Positions 47,319-60,513 of a DNA stretch of 64,000 nucleotides are shown here, piece after piece. Position 1 is the stretch's first letter, and every line of letters begins with the position of its first letter. The notes under the pieces were generated by a model that had not been told where the DNA came from, ran no database searches, and saw nothing but the letters and a program-made list of their open reading frames with translations. The translations under genes were made by a program, and so were the position numbers. Source of the stretch: Combretum micranthum (Eukaryota > Streptophyta > Magnoliopsida > Myrtales > Combretaceae); contig JAMXBD010000583.1 in the NCBI GenBank assembly GCA_024138025.1, positions 558,001 through 622,000 of the forward strand, written 5' to 3'.

Positions 47319-48601
47319 AAATAATCCCTACTATAGAGGGGACGATCAGGTAACCAACCCTCTCTTCTAAATCTCTTTCCTTTGTTTGCAATATTAAGTC
47401 CACAGCTTCATCATTACCGATCTAAAGAGCTGCAGATCCCTCATTATCGATTTGAAATGCCACAAATGTATTATCCTTAATATCATATCTAGGTTGTATT
47501 TCGTTATTTTTTTCATCATTGGTAATACAGGCAGCCTAAAGAGCATGAAGATCAACCAAATATTATTTTGTTGGTAGTTTTTAGAATAAGTGGAGTCTTT
47601 ATGTATTTGTTATTTATGTCTCTTACTTTGTTCCTGAAATGACTTAAATCTCTATATATATTAGAAATTGAGTTTAGATAGATTTGGATAAGTTAAATGA
47701 ATTATAAAATAATTAGACAAGTTGACAAAATAAGGTTAGTAATTAAATAAGTTGAAATTTGAGATTTTAATTTCTAAAATCTCTAAACAAGCCATTAAAA
47801 TGTTTAGAAGATTTCTAAACTCTTGATTCTTAGCCTAAACACTAATTCCTAAGTCTTTACAAAATTTGAGTTCATTTGCTTATATAAAAACATTAGTTCT
47901 TAAACCCGAACTCAAATTAAATATTATTTTATCTAAAATAAATTTCTAAATTAAGTTCTCATCTAGAGTTCTTAATTTCTGACCTATCGGTTCTAGAATT
48001 TTCTTTTAAATAATTCTAGAACTATAGATATTGATCTGATAGTTCCAAATCTAATACTCTATTTTGAAAATACCTTTATATTTATCCTTTCCCTTTTTTT
48101 TCATTTGTCTTCTCCTGCCATTCCTTTTCCTTTTTCTTTATGTTTTCTTTCCCTTCTTTTCTTTCCTTCTTCTCCTTCATTTTCGTTCCTCTCTTTCTTC
48201 AATTCATCTTCCTAAATCTCAATTTCAAGAAGTAAAAAAGAGAAATTAAAGTTAGAAAAGAAGATAGGAGAAGTAAATCAAGCTAGAAGTGCAAGAAAGA
48301 GCTTAAGTGTGCATGTGTTCTTAAAGAGCTAAGTTTTATATTTCTATTTCTCTTTGTTTTATTTGTTATTTATACTTGTAATTGATAAATTAATATTGAA
48401 TTGAGGTAGAAGTGTTGTTTACATTTGTATATGTTAGATTAATGTTGATGGAAGTTGGGTTTGAGGAAGAAGATGATATATAGTGGGGTTGGAATTTGTT
48501 GAAGTAGTTTGGTTGTGTTTGGTGTTGTTGATGAGTGTAGAAGTGTTGTTTAGACTTGATATAAGTTGTATATAGCTTTTATGAGGTTTTGATTGAAGTA
48601 G
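47319..48601 (+). repeat. Possible left part of a divergent Tekay-like LTR (subfamily B), split by the 48602 insertion
   Basis: The left end of this LTR cannot be fixed. A pyrimidine-rich run at 48080-48220, followed by leader-like purine-rich text, is typical of the transcription-start part of these LTRs. The target bases AGTAG (48597-48601) recur at 53634-53638, and the rest of subfamily B is found after that point. Joining the two sides is inference. Confidence 0.4.
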
Positions 48602-51600
48602 TGTAAGCTCCGGAAAATTTCAATAAATAATTCCAAAATGAACTTCGAAAATAAACCCTAAAAATCACTCCAAATTAAAACCGAAACTTCAACTTGTACT
48701 AAATCACGAATGAATCCAAAAATTTTCGAATCTTAAGAAAAATAAGAATCCTTAAAAAAAAATAAGAATTCAACATACTTCAATTCCAAAACCACTACGT
48801 ACGACAAATTCCATACGTGACTCTAACTTATACTCCGACTTATAAAATCAGGTAATATAGAACCCAAAATCAAATTATAAAAAAAAAAGTAAATAACGAC
48901 TAACTTTTGGAAATGAAATCCAATTCGAGAATTCCGAAAATGTTAAAAGATATTAAATACTTACAAAAATAAAATTTAAAATAAATATCTCAAATCAAAT
49001 ATGTTGTATAAACATAAAATATCAGTTTCCAAATTGGAAAAGGTATAAACCGGAAAGTCAACCGGAAAACCTAAGTCTCGAAAATTCTCGAAAAGCCCTA
49101 GTAACCTAGATTCGGCGATTCCATATTCCTAAACCAAGGAGTCGAAATGAAAGAAAAAGGTGTAGTTGGTTCGTATTAACTCTAGGATGATCTAAAAGAT
49201 GAGATTAACGAATTTTTGATTTATTTCGAACCCAATCGGGTACATACTTTGAAAAGCATGCCCCGGGGCTCGAAATGTTAAATATACGATATTAGTACCG
49301 TTAGACTCATAATTTCCTAAGATTTCCAAATATATCAGTTTTATAATTTTTTTTTATAACTAAATTTTTTTTATTTTGCGATTTATTTCGCATTTTATTA
49401 CTACCGATATTTAACTGGTCTTTTGGTACTATTCACTAATTTTCATTTTACAATGTTATTATTCTTATAATATAAACCCTGGTTGTCCTAGTAACCAAGT
49501 AAACTTTGAAAACCTGAAAACGTAACCCTAAACCGGTTTGGTCCAGATTTTGTGAGAAAAACCTAGAAGCCCTAGATCCGACTTTCTTTCGGTTTTATAT
49601 CAAAATAAATTTTATAAAATAATTTAATGCGGAATATTGTTTTAAAGTATATTTTGAACCGTGGAAAGTTTTGATTTCGAAAAATTGTCTATTCCGGGCC
49701 TTCCCGAGCTCTATTATGGAAAAGCGAGCCCCGGAACTAGAAATTTAGAAAAATATTTCGGAATACTCCTTATAATTGAAATTTTATAAGGATTTCAAAA
49801 ATATGAGTTTTATAATTTTTCGGGCCATAAAAATTACAGTTATAGCCTTTTCCCATATTTTCTTTACTATCAATAAAGTAGGTGTCTTGTCTGCTATTTA
49901 TTACTATTCACAAGTACAACCTACTACACACACACCCATACCCTAGTCTTACATCCTTACAAACACTCAATTATATTTTCTTTTCCAAGAAATTTTTGTT
50001 TTTTACAAATTATTACATTTAACACTTTTATTACACAAATTCCAATTTTTCAAACAAATTCAACTCTCCCTCTCTCTCCTCCTCACTTGGCCGATGCTAC
50101 TCTCCCCATTTAACCCCCCAATTTGTTTTATTTTATCTCATTTTTATATCAAACAAACCCTAATTCCACTTAATATAAATAATCTCCTTCTTTTCTCTCT
50201 CTTCATTTTCATTTCATTTGTTTCAAAAACTCAAAAAACTCTCTCTTCCTCTCCTCCATTGCCATGACCCCCCTCTCCCCTTTCTCACACACACACTTTG
50301 TTTTCCCTTCAAATTTATTACTCCACACAACAAATAGGTAAGAGACCAGTACTTTAGGATCTTGAAACATGTAATGGCAAGTTCATTCATGTGTGATTCC
50401 ACACAAAATCCCCATGAGCTTCAAGCTAGGGAAGTGGAAATACTTGAACATGAGATCCTTGCCATCACAATGTTTTAGATCTTGTCATTTGAGTTATTAT
50501 GCTATTATCTTGTTCTGCTGTTAAGGTATGTTGTTACTATTAGTGATTTGTGCATATATTCATCATCTATTCATGATTCACATGGCTATCATAGTGATTA
50601 TGCACTTATAACTAGTTTAACAGACTAGATCTAGTTGTTTTAAGTTCATACATGCATTAGACTTTTGTTTTATGCTCTTAGATAACTTGTAGTAGCATGA
50701 TGATAGTACGAAAGCTTGAGGAAACTCAAGATCTATTTTATTTTTAACAAAAATCATTTTTGGAAATTCGGATGAAAACGGAACCATATTTAGAAAAGTT
50801 GTTTTTCAAATTCAAAATGTGTATTTTTCATTTGAAATGAAGGACTTAGGGTATAGACAACATGAATGAATGATTTTGATGAGTAAAGTTTAGATCTATG
50901 AGTTTATAGTTTACTATCATAGATTTCATTTATATTTATGTTCATATTAAGTGTAGATCTTGATTTTGAGCTCAAACAAAAATTGTGAAATTCGTATTTT
51001 GGCAAGACCTCTATTTAAAAACCACATTCCAAGTGTCAAAATGTAATTTTTACTTAAGATAATGAAGGCTTAATATATGTATATCATCAAGACTTCTTTT
51101 TACAAGAATCAAAAGTGATTTTCAAAAGTTATTTTCAAAATAAAAATCTCATTTTCGGATTTTGGTCAAGACATATTTTAAAAACATGTTTTCCAACTCA
51201 AAAATAAAGTTTTTATTCAAGATATGAAGGGCTTTTAAGATAGGATATGTAAAGAATGGATTTTCATAAGTTTAGATAGATTTTATTAAAAGATATGTCC
51301 AAAAATAAATTTTGTAAATTCGGATCCCAACCAAGACCAATTTTTAAAACCCATTTATCAACTCCAAAACTCATGTTTTATGTGAAAAAAGAAGTATATA
51401 GGCAATAGGTATCCTTAAGTAGTGATTTTTATAAGTTGAAATGAGTTTGGATATGAGTAATGTGTAAAACAAGTAGTGGAATTAAGATGGAAAATTTTAA
51501 GTTAGTGTTCAACTTGTAAAATGCGTAACTGTGGATGATGCCTATGTAAACACCTAGTATTCAAGCTCAAAATGAATGTTTTATGTGTTAAATGAAGTCC

Positions 51601-53633
51601 TTAGGTAATTGATATAGTAAAGCCTTAAATTTTGAAGCATTATACAAGTTTTTCCCAAAGGAATCATTCAAAAAATGGATTTTTTAAAATTCGGATTTTT
51701 GAGTAAATCATATTGGAAAACATATTTGCAAAATGTAAAATACAAATTTTTGTGTAAGAATGAAGTCCTTAGTGGTTATGTATGATTAAGCCCTAATTTT
51801 CCAAATATCAAATGATTTCTACTTAAAGAAATCACTCAAAAACTAATTTTCACAAAATTCGGATTTTGGAATCAACCCCATTTGAAAACATGTTTATAAA
51901 GTGCAAAATGAAATTTTTATGTAGAAATGAAAGTCATAAGTAATAGATATAATGAAGACTCAATTTTAACAAAAATAATTATATATTCTTAAGAAATAAA
52001 TCCAAGACAAATGGAAATGATCAAAGTTAGGAAACTAGATTTTTCATAAGTAATTGTTATTATGGTCTTGCAAAATAAAAAGTTATAAAATTTCCTTTAG
52101 CAAGAATCATCAAGATCATGCATACATTAAGCTCATCTCATGTCATTCATGTAAGGAAATCACTCATATTGCATGTATAGCTAATTTATATAGTAGGAAC
52201 ATTACAAACATTTACAAAACTATCTTTCGGAAATTAAAATTGTTACTGTCCTAATCTGATCCGGCCTTTTTTGAAGCTTCAAGGTTTTCAAAACTTAAAT
52301 ATAATATTAGAATTAGATAGATCTTTCGAAGTAGATAGAAATCGATATATAATTTGCGAAATTCCAAGTTAAAATGACCAAGTTATGGCCGTTTTAAGTT
52401 GAAATTTCCGCATAGGACGAGAATTGCGAATTTGATAGTTTGTATAAGATCGTTTGCATTAGTTTGAGTTGAAATACTTATTAGAGTATTTCTTCCTTTT
52501 TAGGTGATCCCGAAATCGACGATTCGCTATCACCGAATTACTATTACTAAGAGACCGGTGATCCAATGGCCGAGTGAGTCTTCTTCTTATTTTGTTACCT
52601 TGCTTGTGCTTATAGCTAGTCGCATTAGAAGTACAGGAATAAGATAAAAATTGATATGAATGGGGATGGGATATATGATGAGACTGTGATGAATGTATGC
52701 CAAAGAATACTAAAGCATATCGAAACCACGATTTGATTGGATAACTGTACTGTTCATAGTATTTCTGTTATGTGTATGATATTGGTTGGTCACTCTAAAG
52801 AATGTATGAATGTTTTGACCTAAGAAAAAATTTAAATTGGTCATGCATTACATCGGACATATTGCATTCAGTAGCATGCTGCTCCTACACAGGTTGATCG
52901 ATATGGTCCGATAACTCGTTAGGATAACGAGGCCGGTATCAGAGCTCATTCATGGGAACTAAGACGCATCGAGGATGCATTCCATGTATGAGCCTAGTTG
53001 AGGCGAGTGCTATGAGCCGAGGGCTTAGGGACTAGCAGCGATCGTGTAGACTTCAATACCATCCCTAACCCAAGATACTGAGGGCGTAAATCCGTTCTGT
53101 GTGTAGGTTCCGGATACCCATACATAATTGTTTGCTCATGTGTTTGTTCATGCATAGCATATAATTGATTATAACTTGCTTGTCATGGTACGGAATTAAG
53201 GGAATTCTCACTAAGCTAGTGTAGCTTATACCCCAATAGATGTTTGAAATGAACAGGTCATCTCAAGAATGCTAAGTGGAGACCGTGATGGTTGGAGCCG
53301 AGAATGACTTCGGAATTCCAGCAAGGACTAAGAATACTTGAAGTTATTAGATAGGTTTTATGATTTGCCTTGTAATAGTTTTATGTAGTGGAATCTTTTG
53401 ATGAATGTAATTGAAGTTTAATGATTTTTATTTTGAAGAATAGTGAATTGTATTTCCTTTACATTGTTACTCAAGTGTATCAATATAAAACGTATCTCTC
53501 CAATGTGCCTCCTCTATGTGCTAGATGCCTTGTACATAGTATGGAAGTCTTCACATGACTGAGGCGGTCGTTCCTAGGCTTTAATATTGTGTACGGTGGA
53601 CTGCCACGTTTAGGATACCCTTGGGGCGTGACA
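48602..53633 (+). mobile_element. Chimeric Tekay-type solo LTR with a perfect target duplication
   Basis: The 5032-bp unit starts TGTAAGCTCC and ends GGGGCGTGACA, flanked by AGTAG on both sides (48597-48601 and 53634-53638). The first ~870 bp resemble the start of the nested LTR at 20861. At 49471 a second LTR start appears (TATAAACCCTGG...GTAACCAAG), resembling the LTR at 366 and continuing to the end. The unit thus has two consecutive LTR heads and one tail. No gag or pol sequence is present; ORFs inside are short and unrecognised. Confidence 0.8.
49471..53633 (+). repeat. Second LTR head and body inside the chimeric LTR
   Basis: TATAAACCCTGGTTGTCCTAG at 49471 aligns with the TGTAAACCCTGG head at 9299, including the later CTACACACACACCCATACCC and CCTTACAAACACTC blocks (about 49921-49970). 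The initial TG has become TA. No duplication flanks this inner head. Confidence 0.7.
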
Positions 53634-53638
53634 AGTAG

Positions 53639-56318
53639 AATGTGTAAAAGTTTAATAAAATCAAGTTTGAAAAACAAGGAAATTTGTAACTCAGGGGAAA
53701 TCATCAATCACCGGCATGATTAAGGCCTTGATAGGCTTGGTTTTGTAAAATTTGATGAATCACGAGCGTGGTTGAGGCCTTGGTAGGCTCTGGTTAGACA
53801 ATTTTAGGCAATCACAGGCGTGATTTTCAACTCGAAAGTGATTTTTCTCAAACTTTTCATCAATCACGACCGTGATCCATGCCTTGCTAGCCTCGGGTTG
53901 GTCACAAAACCTTAAAACCCAACAATCATGGGCGTGATTCATAGCCCATAAGTCATTTTATGATAGCTATTCTAGAATCACGGTCATGACCTAGGTCTGG
54001 TTAGCCTCGGGTACGAAATTCTCTACCGCGATGATGTTTTGTAATTTAATCATAACTTTTTTATCTAAACTTAGATTTAGGTGATTTAAATTGCATTGGA
54101 AAGAATAAAAAGAGATCTGCAACTTTCATGTTTTAATTGTTTGCAAAATAAAAAAGTATCAATGCTTAAATTTTACTTCTTTTCAGCTGATATATTTTCC
54201 AAACAAAGTTAAAACTTGTATTTGCTTTCTAAATATTTGTTGTTAGGTGTAAATGAATCTTTTTAAGTTAAAATGAGATATATAAGTGATATTTGATGTG
54301 TTATGTGCATTAATTGATTTAATTAAACATGAGTTAAGAAGGTTTATAGATTTAACAAATAATTAGATTAAATCTAGAAGTCAGTTATAAAATGAACTTA
54401 GTTAACAAAACTAGGTCCAACTTGACTAAATGAACTTGAATGAATTAAAATAGATTAGATTGTTTAACTTTGATGAATTTGGCTAGGTTTAAGCTAACTT
54501 GGGATTACTTAGATATATAATGAATTAGTAAATAATCTAAGTCCAACTTGGCTTAATGAACTTCACTAAGCTAAAATGAATTAGATTGTTTAAGTTTAAT
54601 TAACTTGACTTAATAAATAACTTAAATGAATAACTCTAATCAATTTGGCTAGGATTTACTTAAAAGAAGTTAATGATTAATAATTGGTTTAAGTTAATGA
54701 GATAGGATAACGTTAGATCAACATGGTGAATATGTTGTTTCAAATGTGTGTTTACTTGAAAAAATGAATATTTTTGGTATATGAATTCTTTGTTGATGCT
54801 TTTGTAATAAAATACTATAAACAAAGAGAAAAGGAAATACTTTGACAGACAAAAGAGAACTGTCCGTATTTTGGCGTGGCAATCTTCGCAGCCATAGCGG
54901 GTTCCAATTTATTGTCTGCTCAAATAGGCCTTAACAAAATGAGTTAGAGATTAGTGAATAATTAATATAAGTTTTTGTATGAGTTTGTTGAAGTGGATGT
55001 TAATTTAAGTTCTTATAAGTGGTAAAATAGTTTAGATTCTTATAAGAGTTCTTTCTTGAACTAGTAGTAGATATGAGTTATATCTTCTGAGATAGATTCT
55101 GATATACCTTCTGAAGCTCTGTTTGGATTTCATATTTAAGGTACGCAGTAACTTGCATGGTGATTGATAGAATAGGCATCCTAAATGAATTAAAAACTTA
55201 AAGATGGCTTAAAAATTGATGAGTGTTGGTTATTTTTTACGTCATTGAATCTGGTTCAAGGAGCGGTAACCCTGTCATGATGCAATGACACGGTAACTAG
55301 GCGCTTAAGCCACTTGTCATGATGTAATGATACACTATGATGCAATAGCGATTCTTTTATGGCTAAGCGGGTAATCGATGGAGAATGTAGTATCTACATA
55401 ACGTTTACTTATTCTTAAGAGGAAGTAATATAATTCAGTTCAACGTTTATGGGAATGTGTGAATTGAATGATATTATGGATTAAGATGAGTGAAGTTGAG
55501 TAACGGCTATGAACCCTAAATGAGATTACTTATCTTGTTTAGATATACGAGATATAAGTATTCAGATTGCTTATATCAACCCCCTGAGCAGCTGCTGTTA
55601 CTTAGGACCCTAGATTCCTCAAGCTTGTTCTGGAGTGTAAGTGCTCCTGTATTGATTTGTTTACTTTAAATAAAAGATAATAACCTATGGTTGATGCATT
55701 GCATTTAGTTAAGCTTGTGTGGCACTCCGTGTGTGATTATGTTACTGTGTACTGGGTTTTGGCTCATTCTTGTTGTTGTTTTTCTTTTTACAGAAATTGA
55801 TGAAGATGAGTGATGATATGATGATTTGTAATGATGTTTGTCTCGGGTATTGGGTGCTTCAGTTAATCCGGGAAGGAGGAGGAGTTATGTGAGTTAAGGC
55901 CAATGGATTATTTGTACTTTGTTTTATTTTATTTTGTTTTAGCTTTAAGAGCTGGATTTATTTTCCAAACTTGTAATATTCTTTAAAGGGCTTATTAGTG
56001 CCAATTTGTTTGTAAATGGTTGTCTATCCCTTAAGAGTAGATTATAAAATGTTTTTATAAAGTTTTGTTTCTTAGAAATTTGGTCTACTCTGTAGGGAGT
56101 AGAGTTTTATAAATGATTCTAATAAATTGTTTTTCCGCTACCAAATCCAGTTATTCAAGAATCTAATTAAACGATTTGATAACCTAAAATTGAATAGCAA
56201 TATCCAATATAAACAAAATCTATTAAAAAAGCCTTAGCGTGTAATACTTTAGATTATTATACGTGGCGGTAGCGCCTTAAGTTATTTAATTAATCGAATA
56301 AATTTTTGGAGCATTACA
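53639..56318 (+). repeat. Divergent Tekay-like LTR (subfamily B), copy 2, right part
   Basis: It resumes after the chimeric LTR, includes the 52-bp array at 53706-54040, then parallels 38815-41000. It ends near GGAGCATTACA at 56318. No coding sequence is recognised. Confidence 0.5.
53706..54040. repeat. 52-bp tandem array with palindromic AATCACG-CGTGATT cores
   Basis: Cores begin at 53706, 53758, 53810, 53862, 53924 and 53976, spaced 52, 52, 52, 62 and 52 bp. Each has the form AATCAYNNNYRTGAYY, for example AATCACGACCGTGAT at 53862. A weak seventh core lies near 54025. The spacers share CTTG-TAGGCTNGG-like text. Confidence 0.88.
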
Positions 56319-57447
56319 GTTCTCATCCCTTATATAAGATTTTGCCATCTCTTTTATGAGATTTAGTCTACTTACTAGTTGGTTAAGCTTTATTCTCTTA
56401 AAAGAATTTCTATCCTTTATGTGGAATACTTCAACAGTAGAAGATATGCGTCTGTTTATACAATTGGATAATTGTACCACTAACTCCTCATTTGTTGTTT
56501 CTCTTGTATCGTACTATTATCAATGCAATTTCTTTCCGGAGAATGGAATTCATCTTCTAGCCAAAACATATATATGGTTATATATATATATATATATATA
56601 TGTATTTGTGTTTCCTTTTGATGCACGTGTTAAATCAAATATATAACGTATAAATATTGTAGAAGTGGTTGACTTTTCACCTTGATCCTGTGGATTAGGT
56701 TGAAATTATTAACATGTTAATCATATCGAAACCTACCATTTAAGAATAAATGTGATCCTAAAGAATCAAGTGGCGCCATTATCAGTAGTTCATCTTAGTA
56801 CACTTTAGTGTATATGTTTGACATTTCAATCGTAGTTTCTTGCCTTTTCGGTAATGGACGCACTACAAATGATGTGCTGACCTCACTCACCTCTCACATT
56901 CATCCCCTCTTCGCATTTCACTTTCCCCCTCAATTACTGGCCTGAAAATATGTTAAAACTTTATCGTACATCGCCACTCAATCGCTGGATCTGTTCAACC
57001 CTTCCCATGTAATGAGCAATCATAAAAATTCCCACTGATTAATCCTTGTTGCAATTTCTTTTGTTCCCAAAATTTCGTTGTTTATATTGCATTATAAACG
57101 ATGAGATAAAACGAAGTCATACACTAATTAGTTTATAAGTCGGTTATTGTGGATAAAGTAAAATTATATAAATGCAATCAGATGTGCCTAATTTTAGATA
57201 AATCTTTTATTTACTTTTTGATATATGAATCTCTTTAACTTTTATAATAACATTAAACTTATTACTTTATCCGTAAGGTCCTTTACATAAATTCATTCGC
57301 TTATTTTTATATTTTTATGAATCCCATTTATTTTTACATAATATCTTATTTTTACAAAATAATAATAAAATATTACGAAAAAAACTCACTTTTTAGATTC
57401 CTTGGCAAATAATTTTAAAAACTTGAAAGAACCATCCATACTGTAAG
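56319..57447. other. AT-rich intergenic stretch with a (TA)n microsatellite
   Basis: The only clear structure is the TA run at 56578-56601. Frames at 56286-56480 and 56356-56646 are low-complexity shadows. Confidence 0.5.
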
Positions 57448-57913
57448 TAGACGTCGGCACGGTCGGATCGGTTCCGGACCACCGGACCCGACCGAAACCG
57501 CCGGTTCACGGTTCCACATTTCGTGGAACCGGAAAACGTCGAACCGCCAAAGCGAGGCGGTTCGCGGTTCCAAGGAACCGCCGGTCTGACGGTTCCTGTT
57601 CCGGTTCCGGAACTGTGAACCAAGTTTTCTTTTTTTTTTTTTTTAAATAAAAAAGACCTACCCTCTACCTCTACCCCTCCCCTCTCCTTCCTCCAACCCT
57701 CCCAAACAAACACCAAAATCATTCTATATGTGTGTGTTTCGGTTTTTTTTTTTTTTAAGACTGTTCGGAACCGGTGGAACCGCCGGTTCTGCGTGACGAA
57801 CCGCGGGTCCTTCGCTGTTCGTAACCGTCCCCGATGGGCAGTTTCCGGGTATGGAACCGCAGGGGACGGTTCGGGACGGTTCACGGTTCGGAACCGCCCC
57901 GTAATGATGTCTA
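57448..57913. mobile_element. hAT-like miniature element rich in GGTTCC/GGAACC
   Basis: The 466-bp unit has imperfect inverted ends (TAGACGTCGGCACGG and, on the other strand, TAGACATCATTACGGGG). The flanks ACTGTAAG (57440-57447) and TCTATAAG (57914-57921) match at 6 of 8 positions, as an old 8-bp hAT duplication would. Both halves are filled with CGGTTCC, GGAACCG and AACCGCCGGTT strings, typical of subterminal regions of plant hAT elements. The centre is T-rich and C-rich. No transposase remains. Confidence 0.6.
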
Positions 57914-57921
57914 TCTATAAG

Positions 57922-60150
57922 AATTACCTAGGTACCGTACCAAGCACCACTAATATGAATATTCTAAGAGAAATCTAGGGCGTAAATCTCATTTTATCTA
58001 TATATCCAACCTTCTCTTATGCTGATTAAAATATAAGGAAAATGTACATATTTTACCAACAACTCCTACATTTTTTTTTAACCCACTACTAGACTCGGTT
58101 AGAATAGACGTAAAAAGGCTGGAAACTGACAATAATATTATATTGAACAGCAAATGCAAAATGAATGATTGTAATGCTGAAACACATTTGTTAGCAAATT
58201 GGAGCGTCAATTATTCCTTAATTAGACGCTGTAACATGTTTAGACGTCAATTTAAAATTAGAGCATGTTGACCGAAGATGAATGGAGAATTGGAGATCCA
58301 TTTCTAGCAGATATTGATGCGGCACGCAATGGTATGAGACCAAGATGTGGGACTCGTCAAAGTCAAGCTCTCCAACGAAACCAAACCGACACTGCCTATG
58401 TGTCAGTCTAATGGATTTTTTTTCTTTTTTTTTTTGAGTATTATTACCATGCCCATAATATATTTTGATAAAGTTTTAATTATTTTTTATATAGTTTATT
58501 AGCTTAAGCTTGATTTGGTCTTTCCTTTAGATCGTCGTTGTTCCATATAAGGATTTTTTTTTTTTATAGAACTAAAGACTAAAGACACATGTACCATCAT
58601 CGTAATTCTGGTTTGTGAAAATATATTGGATTGTAGGGTAGGTACAGAAAGGTCACATTCTTATCCGATTTAATACTTTGCATAGGATTGTATAGTTTAT
58701 TGTCCACTTGCGTCCATATGTAAGGAGCAACTTTTTAGCTAAGTAAATGGATCTCTCAACAAATAGTTGCGTAGCTGAATACCTGATTTGGGGAGACCAA
58801 CAGTAATTCACGAAGTCGATTCTTGCTTAAGACTCATAAACAAGCTCTTCACTTTGAGTTCTAGATTTAAAAAATTTAAATTTTTGTTCGTCAAAAAAGC
58901 AATTTCGTATTATGGCTCTCGGTGATGTAAGATCATACTAAATGACAATTTCCATTAGTGGTGGACATTGTTAAAGATAGATCGATGAAAGCTTATCCAC
59001 CTTTTACTCCGAGGTAGCATATGTTGAACAATATTTCATGTTATTAGACTAAATAATACTCATTCAACCATGTTTGATTTGCAATATTAATTTGATACTA
59101 AACAAAACCCTCCTATAATACCTGATAAAACCTAATTTTTTTTATCTTTTATATTTCATGTATAAAAATTTTGAAATAGAATAAACAAAACAAATAAAAT
59201 CTATTAACAAAGACATCAAACTAACTTAATCACTGCTACCTCACTTCTTTATATCAATATTACTATCACCACTATCATTATCACCCCTAAACTACACTAC
59301 CACCCTGCCATTACTAATCCACTACTAATACACACACTAGCTAACAATAATTTGTAAACACCATTATCACATTTTTACCACTAAATTATCACTACCACCA
59401 CCACTAATTGTAATAGGATAGATGTCATATTTAGTACTTGAATTTGTCAATTTGTGTGACTAAATACTTAAAGTTTAACAATGTTAATTTGCTACTTATA
59501 AACTTTTTAAGCTTATTTACAATATCTATTGAGGTAGGTAGTTGCAAAAATGGATCAAGTTAAAGTAGTAAATTGTAAAATTTGGCAAAGTTTATAAAGT
59601 AAATTAGAAAAATGGCAAAACTTACATACCAAATCTACACTTTGAACTTCGGTTACTTAATTATAAAAATAGCTAAACTCTGCTAGGGTACAAGTGTGAA
59701 GTTAGCAAAGTCCTGGATGAAAAATATGCGGATTATCTGAAGGATCTATAAGAGAATAATCTATTAATCTAATATTTTAAGGTTTTAAGCTACATATGAT
59801 CTCAAGCCTATAGAAATATTCTTTCAAAAGTCAATTTGTACAAATTCTCCTATTGGGCTCCTCCTCTCTTTAACAAGTTCAAATACCAAATTCGAAAATT
59901 ATCCGATTGTAATATTTGCATATCACAAACAACATAAAACTTGAAAAAAAAAAAAAAAAAGCGGTAGACTAAAATTAGAAGGGAGACTTAATTTGGGTCA
60001 CTTAGTGTGAAATTTGAACGAAATCTCGTGAGTGTGAGGGGGAATATGATAGTCAAATTATCTATATTCCTCTAAATGAGACTCGAATAAAGCCATGTTG
60101 AAAATAAAAGTGTTTGTAGAGACATTTAATTCAAATGTTCCATTTGTTTT
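57922..60150. other. Intergenic stretch without recognised genes
   Basis: AT-rich sequence with poly-T runs near 58420-58435 and 58556-58565, and CACTACCAC-type simple text near 59270-59410. A 48-codon frame at 58265-58411 (starting MLTEDEWRIGDPFLADIDAA) has balanced composition but no family I recognise. Confidence 0.45.
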
Positions 60151-60195
60151 GTAGAATTTTGCTTTGTGAGAAACAATACTTCAGCTTAAATAAGT

Positions 60196-60513
60196 GTGTT
60201 CTTCCAAGTACCACCTAATGCGTTAGCAGATATTGCAAGAGATATGGAAGAAGAAGTGATTTTGGATAATTAATCCAGCCGCATGTGTTGGACGGATCAT
60301 GATGTATGATCTTTCATCGTATGCATACTTTAGAGATGTTGTTATGCCTACCAGGTAGAAAGTTATTCAGCTATAGCTATTTTGCATTTTGAAAGAGGGG
60401 CCTTTTGATGCTCGCTTTGGTTTGAAAAATGTAGTCATGTGGATAATTAATCAATGATCTCATGTACATATTTGTTAACTAATGGACTATCCTTACTCAA
60501 AAAAAAAAAAAAA
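60196..60513 (+). other. Possible retroposon RNase H fragment with poly-A end
   Basis: 60196-60273 reads VFFQVPPNALADIARDMEEE then a stop. This resembles the 'VPREANxxADxLA' signature of plant LINE or RNase H-like proteins. About 230 bp further on the stretch ends in CTTACTCA followed by an A run (60500-60514). The similarity is short and the call tentative. Confidence 0.3.

Noticed and set aside
48064..48249. 61-codon hydrophobic ORF
   Set aside because: A pyrimidine-rich tract yields Phe/Leu/Ser codons by composition; it fits LTR leader sequence better.
53706..54040. CRISPR-like spacing of palindromic repeats
   Set aside because: The sequence is plant nuclear DNA, spacers are related to each other, repeats are imperfect and no cas gene exists; it is a tandem array.
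57393..57884. 163-codon minus-strand open frame rich in Arg, Pro and Asn
   Set aside because: It runs through the GGTTCC/GGAACC repeats of the hAT-like element; composition follows the repeat and no domain is visible.
58265..58411. 48-codon ORF with balanced composition
   Set aside because: No neighbouring exon, no recognisable family and no clear splice context; kept only as a note.
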